A stretch of 64,000 nucleotides of DNA from Verrucomicrobiaceae bacterium UBA1938 (GTDB taxonomy: Bacteria; Verrucomicrobiota; Verrucomicrobiia; Verrucomicrobiales; Verrucomicrobiaceae). The stretch is taken from the NCBI GenBank assembly GCA_002336895.1, contig DDFC01000010.1, positions 62,001 through 126,000 of the forward strand. Reading direction: 5' to 3'. The notes under the pieces are model-generated. The model saw nothing but the letters and a program-made list of their open reading frames with translations, did not search any database and had not been told where the DNA came from. Shown here in pieces: positions 1 through 6,307 of the stretch (the first letter of the stretch is position 1; every line of letters begins with the position of its first letter). The position numbers and the translations under genes were made by a program.

Positions 1-588
1 TGGCTCCCGGGACTCAGAAAGAAGCTGGCGTATGAAAGCTTTGATTTGGGGCGTGAGTGCCGCACCAAAGGCAACACAGCTCTGGCGAAATGCAATTTTC
101 GTCGGATACAAACTCTCTTCCCAGATGGGTTCCTGACCACGTCCAAGAACAGCTGGGAAATATCCAAACTTGTCGCGGCCTCTCATAATTACCTTGGGAT
201 GCTTTGCTTGGACACAGGACGGCCTTCGGAGGCACGCCCCTCATTTGATCGGGCGATTGAAATCCGGAAGGAGATAAGCCGCCTTTGCCCAGATGATCGT
301 GAGAATCAGATTTATCTGGGCGGCGCCCTATGCAATCGCGCACACTCCGTGGCCGATACTGATGCGGCTGCTGCCCTTGCATTCTATGAAGAGAGTTTGA
401 AGGTTCTGCGCCAGCCTGAGAAGACCTGTGAGTGCAGCTACTGGGATGAGCAAAGGCAGTCATGGTGGTGCTCGCAGTTTGAAGCCAGGGCAGGTGCCCT
501 TGGTTTGCTGGCACCTCAATTTGTCGATAATGCCATGCGAGGCCTTGATTCCCTAGGGCTGCCGGCGGCGCAACAACCGGCATCGTGA
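1..588 (+). CDS. TPR-like protein, C-terminal part (cut by left edge)
   Basis: The reading frame is open from base 1 to the stop at 586-588, so the start lies outside the window. The visible 195 residues are helical and repeat-like. Phrases such as NYLGMLCLDTGRPSEARPSF followed by an acidic/basic helix resemble tetratricopeptide repeats, which act as protein-protein interaction scaffolds. The last third contains several Cys and Trp residues (CECSYWDEQ, WWCSQ) and no recognisable domain. In this phylum such TPR tails often follow a serine/threonine kinase domain, but the N-terminus cannot be seen, so that is only a guess. TTG at 46 is a possible internal start, but the frame continues upstream of it without a stop. 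Confidence 0.6.
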   Translation, partial: WLPGLRKKLAYESFDLGRECRTKGNTALAKCNFRRIQTLFPDGFLTTSKNSWEISKLVAASHNYLGMLCLDTGRPSEARPSFDRAIEIRKEISRLCPDDRENQIYLGGALCNRAHSVADTDAAAALAFYEESLKVLRQPEKTCECSYWDEQRQSWWCSQFEARAGALGLLAPQFVDNAMRGLDSLGLPAAQQPAS

Positions 589-603
589 AATCTCCAATTT
601 CAC
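585..603 (+). terminator. Weak hairpin over the stop of the first gene
   Basis: GTGAAAT and ATTTCAC form a 7-bp stem with a 5-base loop, starting inside the stop codon of the TPR-like gene. No T-run follows, so a terminator role is uncertain. Confidence 0.25.
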
Positions 604-717
604 AGTCCTTGAGCTCACCGGCCAGAGTCCACGTAAATCGGTCTCTTCAAAAAATCAGTACCGCAGGCTGAGATTGCGCCACCATCGGAAAGAGTGGCGT
701 CTTGAGGTGGGGGGGGG

Positions 718-1221
718 TCACGGCCTACCCATGAGCAGGATCGGAAACGGCGGGTCGTATTTGTTGCAGCGCAGGCGCAGTTGCTCGCCCTTTTTGACAC
801 GCTTGAAGAAGATCGTCTGGGCGCGGTTGTCGTTTTTCACCAGCTCGCCGCCGAGCTCGTTTTTGCTCAGGCGGCTCCAGCCCTTGGATTTGAATTTGCC
901 CTCCGTCCAGCGGTCTTTCTCCCAGTCTCCGGAGCTGTTGCCCTGGTAGTCCCAGTTGCATGCCAGGAACAGGTAGCCGTCTTCTTTGACCTCGATATCG
1001 GCCACTCCATTGGTGCTGGCTGAGGGGGTGAAAATCGTCGCGCCATGGCCCGCCAGCGCAGTGGGAATGCGCGCCCAGCCATTCTTGTCGGCACTGATCG
1101 CCAGCGGTACGGGCTGCATGTTCAGGACCGAAATGGCGGCGGAGGCTTTGGCCATGCCCTTCCAATCTGTAGCGTGAATGAGCGCAGGTAGAAGCAGTAG
1201 GATGAAAAGAAAAGCTTTCAT
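718..1221 (-). CDS. Small secreted protein of unknown function
   Basis: This is a 167-residue protein with a clear Sec signal peptide: a Lys at position 2, a run of Leu/Phe, and a likely cleavage after HA around residue 17. The ATG at 1221 was chosen because it places that signal at the N-terminus; the frame extends upstream through the repeat region with no protein-like content. The mature part is rich in Trp, Gly, Lys and Asp and looks beta-structured (DGYLFLACNWDYQGNSSGDW). I do not recognise the family. It probably acts in the periplasm or outside the cell. It is convergent with the upstream TPR-like gene, and its start faces the hairpin-repeat region. Confidence 0.6.
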   Translation of the reverse strand: MKAFLFILLLLPALIHATDWKGMAKASAAISVLNMQPVPLAISADKNGWARIPTALAGHGATIFTPSASTNGVADIEVKEDGYLFLACNWDYQGNSSGDWEKDRWTEGKFKSKGWSRLSKNELGGELVKNDNRAQTIFFKRVKKGEQLRLRCNKYDPPFPILLMGRP

Positions 1222-1569
1222 GGTGTTTGAGCGGCTGATCAATGAACAATGGCACAGGATGAGTCTTCCTCCTAATTTTACAAAGCCTAATCCCCAAGTC
1301 GAAAGCGGATGGTTGCCGGTTGCCCACCCTATGTTTTGTGATTGGCAACCGGCAACTCGAGCATTCCCGGCACCCATTTTGAGGTGTATCTATGTTCACA
1401 AAGTAGCATTTTATAGCATAAAGTGGTAATAATCGGGTTCAAACATTAAGAGATCATGGCAACCTGGCTCATTGAAGTTGCCTGCTCACAGCCTGTGTCG
1501 GAAGGGGCTGGCGGAGGCTTCATTGACTCTCGACAAAAGAGGATGCCCTGCCACTATGGCAGGTAATCC
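1222..1569. other. Intergenic gap with hairpin repeats
   Basis: This 348-base gap lies between the starts of two divergent genes. It holds the 45-bp hairpin repeat at 1312-1356, an AT-rich stretch at about 1390-1450 that could contain promoters, and a weaker GGCAAC/GTTGCC pair at 1458-1463 and 1477-1482. I see no convincing gene in it. Confidence 0.7.
1312..1356 (+). repeat. 45-bp hairpin repeat, copy 1
   Basis: GTTGCCGGTTGCC (1312-1324) and GGCAACCGGCAAC (1344-1356) form a perfect 13-bp stem around a 19-base loop. The whole 45 bp recurs in reverse complement at 3066-3110 with one mismatch, in the stem. It resembles a REP-type or MITE-like element. No transposase is visible. Confidence 0.8.
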
Positions 1570-2979
1570 ATGAATGCGGCGGCGAGTATCGACGAGCAGA
1601 TCAAGCGCATCCGAACAAAGCTTAAAGCGGCGCAGAAAGCCGACAGAGGGCTGAGAGTTTTTGGAGCGAAGTCTCATCGTTATCAAATGGACCCGCCTGC
1701 CAGTGAAAGTGAAGTGCGTGCGTTTGAGGCGAAGTATTCACTAAAGCTGCCAGGGTGCTATCGCGCTTTTGTGACCCAGATTGGTAACGGCGGGCCGTCA
1801 TCTCAGGGGAGTGCTGCAGGACCGTTTTATGGCATCTATCCTCTTGGAGAGTCTGTGGATGAACTGGTGAGTGATCCGGCTTTGTGTCTGAACAAGCCGG
1901 CGATCCTCAAACCAGGCATGACGGACCAAGAGTGGAAAGACTTGACCCAAAGGCTCGAAGAAGCGGGTCAGGGAACGGAGGAAGAATATGAATCTGAACT
2001 GGGCAGGATTTATGCAGGAGTGATGCCCCTTGGCTCCCAGGGCTGCTCCTGCATTCACGCCCTGGTGCTGAATGGACCGTACGAGGGTAGAGTGCTGAAC
2101 ATGGATGTCGGCCAGAAGATTGTATATGCGTATGAGAACACGTTTCTCGACTGGTATGAACGATGGCTGGACGAGGTGATTTCGGGCCTCCTGATGCAGG
2201 ACGGGCCTTCTTGGTTTGGCTACACGATGGGCGGGGATGATGTACACCTGATGCAGGTGTACATCGGTGCTGAAAGCCGTGCACAAAGACTGAAGGCTCT
2301 CAAAGGCCTGGGAAAGCTGCTGACAGCAACAGCGGCAACCTGCCAGAAACTGCTGGAGATCTGTGAAGATGATGACGCCGAGGTGCGCAGGTGCGCGCTG
2401 TGGATGCTGACCAAGTTTGCCTACCCCATGGCGCGCGCGCCTCTGCATAAGCACCTCATGGGCGGGGATGATGATTGCCTGGCAGCTTTGCAGAGCCTTC
2501 GCTGGCATGCGAAGAGCCGGGTTAAAGAATGGTTGGAGCCGCTAAGGAAGCGCGTGCCGGCCATCCAAGCGGAAGAAACATTCCGATTTGCCTGCTATCT
2601 GCAGCAGGATGCAGCATTGGATCTTGGCGAGGAACTCAAACCATTTTGCAAACACGCCAACGAGGAAATCCGTGCGACTGCCATTTGGTCCTTGGGGAAA
2701 CTGAAGCCAAAGAAGGAGTGTGTGGATGTCTTCATTGCAGGATTGGATGACACCTCGCCGAAAGTGGTGCATGCCACGCTTCAGGCTCTCGCAGGGATTC
2801 GAGACTCCAGATTGCCAGCGGCCTATGCCCGCGTGGCCGAACGATTCAAAACGGAGGAGCACTACGTTCTGGCCAATCTGAAACATCGATTGAAGGAGAT
2901 GAGGCCCATTTCAAGTGCATGGGGTCGATTGAGAGATTTTGCGGCTTCTTTCGCGCCGAGTTCAAGGCGTGCGAGGTAA
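1570..2979 (+). CDS. SUKH (SMI1/KNR4) domain protein with C-terminal HEAT-like repeats
   Basis: The protein has 469 residues. Residues about 40-200 match the SMI1/KNR4 (SUKH) pattern: an acidic helix followed by LPGCYRAFVTQIGNGG and then GPFYGIYPLGES. SUKH proteins are commonly immunity proteins against contact-dependent or polymorphic toxins, and some have other binding roles. Residues about 235-450 are alpha-helical repeats of HEAT type, for example EIRATAIWSLGKLKPKKECV, which usually form a binding solenoid. No toxin gene is adjacent. The gene is flanked by two inverted copies of a 45-bp hairpin repeat, which suggests an accessory cassette. ATG at 1570 gives the full N-terminal helix. The function in this cell is unknown. 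Confidence 0.75.
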   Translation: MNAAASIDEQIKRIRTKLKAAQKADRGLRVFGAKSHRYQMDPPASESEVRAFEAKYSLKLPGCYRAFVTQIGNGGPSSQGSAAGPFYGIYPLGESVDELVSDPALCLNKPAILKPGMTDQEWKDLTQRLEEAGQGTEEEYESELGRIYAGVMPLGSQGCSCIHALVLNGPYEGRVLNMDVGQKIVYAYENTFLDWYERWLDEVISGLLMQDGPSWFGYTMGGDDVHLMQVYIGAESRAQRLKALKGLGKLLTATAATCQKLLEICEDDDAEVRRCALWMLTKFAYPMARAPLHKHLMGGDDDCLAALQSLRWHAKSRVKEWLEPLRKRVPAIQAEETFRFACYLQQDAALDLGEELKPFCKHANEEIRATAIWSLGKLKPKKECVDVFIAGLDDTSPKVVHATLQALAGIRDSRLPAAYARVAERFKTEEHYVLANLKHRLKEMRPISSAWGRLRDFAASFAPSSRRAR

Positions 2980-3065
2980 TTTCGGCATGTCTTCGCGCAT
3001 GAACATACCTTGTTTCCCATGTCGCCGTATCCGCTGAGCCGCATACGGCGCCCCGACGCCGCCTG

Positions 3066-3110
3066 GTTGCCGGTTGCCAATCACAAAACATAGGGTGGGC
3101 AACTGGCAAC
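3066..3110 (-). repeat. 45-bp hairpin repeat, copy 2 (inverted)
   Basis: This is the reverse complement of 1312-1356, including the 19-base loop. The only difference is one base in the distal arm (GGCAACTGGCAAC), so the 13-bp stem here carries one mismatch. With copy 1 it brackets the SUKH-HEAT gene. Confidence 0.8.
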
Positions 3111-3223
3111 TTTTTGATGCAGGCCCTTCGAGGAGCCTTTGAATCCAATTGCAGCCGGTGGCATGCGATGGCTGGAAAGCGCATGCCGAGGAAAGGATTT
3201 CAGCAGGTGCGGTGCGATGCCAT

Positions 3224-3251
3224 GGCAACTTTTAGGCCTTCAAAAGTTGCC
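3224..3251. repeat. GGCAACTTTT palindrome
   Basis: GGCAACTTTT (3224-3233) and AAAAGTTGCC (3242-3251) form a 10-bp stem with an 8-base loop. It shares the GGCAAC end with the 45-bp repeats and may be a diverged relative, or a transcription stop between the convergent genes. Confidence 0.55.
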
Positions 3252-3390
3252 GTCTGTTTTCAGAGCTGTGCGGCCTGGAAGCCGCTTCAGTGACACGGTT
3301 GGCGCTTTGGATTTTCAGCCTGCCTGCGGGAGTCACGAAACGCGGTTCGGCGGGGACGCCGAAGCGGGCATGCGGGGCACATGTGCTCCA

Positions 3391-3852
3391 CTACCGCCGG
3401 TGCTTGTCGTTGAAATTGGCCACGGTCCGGGCGGCTTCGCGCTTCTCGGCCTTGTCCTTGAGGTCCTGGCGCTGGTCGCCGTGGGTTTTGCCTTTGCCGA
3501 CTCCGACTTCGACTTTGATGCGCGGGCCTTTCCAGTAGATCCGCAGGACGGGGAGGGCCAGGCCCTTCTGCTGGGTCTGTGCCAGCAGTTTCATGATTTC
3601 GTTCTTGTGCAGCAGCAGCCGGCGGGTGCGGCGCGGCTCGTGGGTGGTGTGGCTGGCTTTGTCGTAGGTCTGGATGTCGCAGTTGTACAGCCAGACCTGG
3701 CCACGATCCACACGGGCAAAGGCGTCGGAGATGTTCAGCTTGCCGAGGCGGATGGATTTGACCTCGGTGCCACGGAGTTCCAGACCAGCCTCGTATTTTT
3801 CGAGGATGTGATAATCTCGGGCGGCTTTGCGGTTCGTGGCGATCTCGGACAT
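3391..3852 (-). CDS. smpB: SsrA-binding protein SmpB
   Basis: SmpB binds tmRNA and brings it to stalled ribosomes for trans-translation in the cytoplasm. The 153-residue sequence shows the family's conserved parts in order: NRKAARDYHILEKYEAGLEL near the start, GTEVKSIR, the RxxRLLLHKNEI segment, and the basic C-terminal tail GKGKTHGDQRQDLKDK followed by EKREAAR. The length fits the family. The ATG at 3852 (MSEIATNRKA) is preferred; an in-frame start 11 codons upstream adds a Pro/Cys-rich stretch unlike the family. It lies just downstream of rpoZ on the same strand, 68 bases away, with an 8-bp inverted repeat (AGAACCGC/GCGGTTCT, 3865-3900) in between. Confidence 0.95.
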   Translation of the reverse strand: MSEIATNRKAARDYHILEKYEAGLELRGTEVKSIRLGKLNISDAFARVDRGQVWLYNCDIQTYDKASHTTHEPRRTRRLLLHKNEIMKLLAQTQQKGLALPVLRIYWKGPRIKVEVGVGKGKTHGDQRQDLKDKAEKREAARTVANFNDKHRR

Positions 3853-3920
3853 GGGTCGCGCGGGAGAACCGCAGGTGTTGGACAAGCGAAGGGCGGTTCT
3901 GCCGGTGGGGCAGGGGTGCC

Positions 3921-4124
3921 TTAGTTCTTGTCGATGGTGTCGATGGTGATCTTGCCCTGAATGATCTCAAGGAGAGCCAGATCCGCCTCACGGAAGCCAG
4001 GGCGGCGCTCGACGAGCACGGCGTGGCCGGACACGATCTGACGGACTCGCTTGGAGACCATGTTGATCAGGATGGGGGGATCTTTGACGATTTGTGCGGC
4101 TTGTTCGACGAGGTCAGCTCTCAT
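3921..4124 (-). CDS. rpoZ: RNA polymerase omega subunit-like protein
   Basis: Omega helps fold and assemble the beta' subunit of RNA polymerase. The 67-residue product has the short omega pattern: a helix, then NMVSKRVRQIVSGHAVLVE (the family's AAKRARQ-like core), then a helix ending ALLEIIQGKITID that matches the conserved EIAEGKI region. It is about as short as omega proteins get. The ATG at 4124 is preferred because in-frame sequence upstream is Pro-rich and unlike the family. It is followed by smpB on the same strand and is divergent from gmd. Confidence 0.8.
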   Translation of the reverse strand: MRADLVEQAAQIVKDPPILINMVSKRVRQIVSGHAVLVERRPGFREADLALLEIIQGKITIDTIDKN

Positions 4125-4259
4125 GGCAGTGAGTGGGGGCTGGGATGCAGGGGGCAGTAAGAATAATGGGGCAGGGCTGGGGCGCAACTGTTATGTTCCA
4201 GCATTTCCCCTTGCGGAATTCAGGCCGGTACTGTCTCATCGGGGCCTCGATTTAGATAC

Positions 4260-5282
4260 ATGAAGAAAGCGCTCATCACCGGCATCACAGGACAGGACGG
4301 CTCATATCTCACGGAATTGCTGCTCGAAAAAGGCTATGAAGTGCATGGCATCATCCGCCGGGCCTCCAGCTTCAACACCGGGCGTCTGGAGCACCTCTTC
4401 CAGCCGGAGTCCCACCTGCCATCCAAGAATCTGCACCTTCATTATGGTGACCTGATGGACTCGGTGGCGCTGGTAAAGCTGCTGTATGAGCTGAAGCCGG
4501 ACGAAGTGTACAATCTGGGCGCACAGAGCCATGTGCGCGTGTCCTTTGACGTGCCGGAAAGCACCGGGGACATCGTGGGTCTGGGTACGCAGCGCATCCT
4601 GGAGGCCATTCGCGAGACCGGGCTGGTGGGCAAGGTGCGCTTCTATCAGGCCTCCTCCTCGGAGATGTTTGGCAAGGTGCAGGCCGTGCCGCAGATCGAG
4701 ACCACCCCCTTCTGGCCGCGCTCCCCCTACGCCTGCGCCAAGGTCTACGGCCACTGGCTGACCGTGAACTATCGTGAAAGCTATGGCCTGCACGCCAGCA
4801 GCGGCATCCTTTTCAATCACGAGTCCCCCCGCCGTGGAGAGACCTTCGTCACGCGCAAAATCACCCGTGCCGCCACCCGCATCAAGATGGGACTGCAGGA
4901 AAAGCTCTACCTGGGCAACATGGACGCCAAGCGCGACTGGGGCTACGCCAAGGACTACGTGGAGATGATGTGGATGATGCTCCAGCAGGACGAGCCGGAT
5001 GACTATGTGATCGCCACCAATGAGACACACAGCGTGAAAGAGTTTGTGCAGGAGACCTTTGGCATCCTCGGCCTGGACTGGGAAAAGCACGTGAGCTACG
5101 ACGCCCGCTACGAGCGCCCTGCGGAGGTGGACCTCCTGATCGGAGATCCAGCCAAGGCCCGCAAGATGCTGGGCTGGGAGCCCAAAGTGAAATTCAAAGA
5201 GCTGGTGAAAATCATGGTCGATGCCGACCTGAAACTGGCCGCTCACGAGCTGGCGGTGAAGAACGCCACGGCGTCAGTCTAA
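4260..5282 (+). CDS. gmd: GDP-mannose 4,6-dehydratase
   Basis: The enzyme converts GDP-mannose to GDP-4-keto-6-deoxymannose, the first step to GDP-fucose, GDP-rhamnose and related sugars for surface polysaccharides. The 340-residue protein begins with the NAD(P)-binding motif GITGQDG (8-14). It has the catalytic SSSEMFG segment and the Tyr157-Lys161 pair in YACAK, plus the family's NHESPRRGETFVTRKI stretch. No epimerase/reductase (fcl or rmd) is next to it. It is divergent from rpoZ and convergent with the deaminase gene. The exopolysaccharide export genes 1 kb further on may use its product; that link is an inference from position. Confidence 0.95.
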   Translation: MKKALITGITGQDGSYLTELLLEKGYEVHGIIRRASSFNTGRLEHLFQPESHLPSKNLHLHYGDLMDSVALVKLLYELKPDEVYNLGAQSHVRVSFDVPESTGDIVGLGTQRILEAIRETGLVGKVRFYQASSSEMFGKVQAVPQIETTPFWPRSPYACAKVYGHWLTVNYRESYGLHASSGILFNHESPRRGETFVTRKITRAATRIKMGLQEKLYLGNMDAKRDWGYAKDYVEMMWMMLQQDEPDDYVIATNETHSVKEFVQETFGILGLDWEKHVSYDARYERPAEVDLLIGDPAKARKMLGWEPKVKFKELVKIMVDADLKLAAHELAVKNATASV

Positions 5283-5315
5283 GCTCATTAAGGCCCCCTT
5301 TTCAGGGTCCGTAAG

Positions 5316-5798
5316 TCACTGATCGTCAGTGGATTGAACCGCTGGAATGACCTGTGGATAGGCCGCCAGCTGCATGAGCGGGATGCCATAGCGCGCCGCG
5401 ATGGCGTCTGCCTCGGACTCCGGATAGTCATCGCGGAAATAGACCTCCTTCACCCCGTAGGCGCACAGCATTTGCATGCAGCTGGTGCAGGGCTTGGTGG
5501 TGCAGGCCACGAGCTTGACGTTTCCCCGTGTAAAGAGGCTGCAGAGGTTCACCTCGGCATGGAGCATGTATTTACGTCGTGCATCACGATCAGCCCAGAA
5601 ATCGGGGGTGGCATTGTACCCCGGGGCGAGGCCGTTGTAGGCGGTGCCGATCACGCGGTTGTCGAAGTCGATCGCCACGGCGCCCACCTTGCGGAAAGGG
5701 TCCTCGGAGCGCAGGCTGGCCACATGAGCCAGGGCCATGGCGTATTCGGGTATGGTCAGGCGTGCGGCGGCAGGCACGGAAGTGGCTTCTGTGGACAT
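5316..5798 (-). CDS. Deoxycytidylate deaminase family protein
   Basis: The 160-residue protein belongs to the zinc-dependent cytidine/dCMP deaminase family. It shows the metal-binding and proton-shuttle motif HAE at 80-82 and the paired cysteines C104 and C107 in PCTSC. The segment DPFRKVGAVAID followed by NRVIGTAYNGLA is typical of dCMP deaminases (ComEB type), which make dUMP for dTTP synthesis. Substrate specificity cannot be fixed by eye. The start at 5798 has an Ala/Thr-rich lead of about 15 residues. A Verrucomicrobia-type LexA box lies about 90 bases upstream, so control by DNA damage is possible although the better-aligned promoter there points the other way. Confidence 0.85.
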   Translation of the reverse strand: MSTEATSVPAAARLTIPEYAMALAHVASLRSEDPFRKVGAVAIDFDNRVIGTAYNGLAPGYNATPDFWADRDARRKYMLHAEVNLCSLFTRGNVKLVACTTKPCTSCMQMLCAYGVKEVYFRDDYPESEADAIAARYGIPLMQLAAYPQVIPAVQSTDDQ

Positions 5799-5886
5799 GG
5801 CCGCAAATGCCCTTCCAAGTGGTGGGCGTCAATCAAGACCGCGAAGAACGCGCGTTTTTATGGAATCTTGAAAATTCGTTTGAACA

Positions 5887-5900
5887 TGTTCCGATGAACA
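5887..5900. promoter_or_regulatory. LexA-type SOS box
   Basis: TGTTC-CGAT-GAACA is an exact match to the 14-bp palindrome TGTTC-N4-GAACA described as the LexA site of Verrucomicrobia and shown at the Verrucomicrobium spinosum recA promoter. It lies inside a possible rightward promoter with TTGAAC at 5880-5885, a 17-base spacer and a weak TAATTA at 5903-5908. That is the classic position for LexA repression. I noticed no other exact match in the window. Confidence 0.7.
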
Positions 5901-5944
5901 TGTAATTATTAATTTTGGAAATTCAAATTGTCCTAAATCAAACC

Positions 5945-6154
5945 ATGAATTCACGCAATTCCAGAAGAAGGCCCATGTGGAGACTGCTTGGCAGGCTGCG
6001 CAGCATCATCGCCATAGCACCATCGCAGGATGCACCGTGGCGTTCGTGGGAAAAGGCTGCATCGAGGGAGATCCAGCTTGAATTCGATTTTGAGAAAAAT
6101 ATCAAAAACAGCCTAGGCAACAAAAGCCTGCTCAAAGTGGTTGTACGAGGCTGA
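5945..6154 (+). CDS. Possible small SOS-linked protein, unknown
   Basis: This is a 69-residue frame starting at ATG 5945, about 45 bases after the LexA-type box and its possible promoter. The predicted protein has a strongly basic N-terminal third (NSRNSRRRPMWRLLGRLR), then QLEFDFEKNIKNSLGNK, and ends VVVRG. I do not recognise it. There is no Shine-Dalgarno sequence, but that is usual in this window. Support is limited to position behind a regulatory site and an open frame in an AT-rich stretch, where stops are frequent. A longer version would begin at TTG 5915. It may be chance. Confidence 0.25.
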   Translation: MNSRNSRRRPMWRLLGRLRSIIAIAPSQDAPWRSWEKAASREIQLEFDFEKNIKNSLGNKSLLKVVVRG

Positions 6155-6245
6155 AGGATGATCCTTGCGAGTGGTAGATGATATCAGAAATTCCTTTAGA
6201 GATGAGGTGAAACGCCAATTGTGGCAAAAAGGAGATAAAATTGGT

Positions 6246-6284
6246 ATGGACAAAGGCTGTCAAAATTGCTTCTATCGACGTTAA
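6246..6284 (+). CDS. Possible 12-residue leader peptide frame
   Basis: ATG at 6246 is preceded 11 bases upstream by AGGAG (6230-6234), a rare good Shine-Dalgarno here, and runs 12 codons (MDKGCQNCFYRR) to TAA, 23 bases before the beta-barrel gene start. It could be a translated leader, or the AGGAG may be chance. Confidence 0.15.
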   Translation: MDKGCQNCFYRR

Positions 6285-6307
6285 TTCCCGATCCACACTC
6301 TCCCGTC

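Larger units (their letters stand above)
2980..3390. other. Intergenic gap with three hairpins
   Basis: This 411-base gap lies between the convergent ends of the SUKH-HEAT gene and smpB. It contains an 8-bp-stem hairpin at 3023-3050 (CGCCGTAT/ATACGGCG), the second 45-bp hairpin repeat at 3066-3110, and a 10-bp-stem palindrome at 3224-3251. No coding sequence is convincing; open frames here run into the antisense of smpB. Confidence 0.7.
5799..6307. other. Regulatory intergenic gap
   Basis: This gap of 509 bases separates the divergent deaminase and beta-barrel genes. It is much more AT-rich than its surroundings. It contains a LexA-type box (5887-5900), a possible small gene (5945-6154) and a possible 12-residue leader frame (6246-6284). 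The export operon promoter probably lies in its right half, but I could not fix one. Confidence 0.6.

Noticed and set aside
709..719. G-run near the end of the small secreted gene
   Set aside because: A single short run of G without partner runs; no reason to propose a G-quadruplex.
1312..1356. Integron attC site
   Set aside because: The stem-loop is similar in shape, but the arms lack the RYYYAAC/GTTRRRY core boxes with bulges, and no integrase is seen.
3139..3924. Plus-strand frame across the smpB region
   Set aside because: It covers smpB in antisense and the hairpin gap; no domain is visible.
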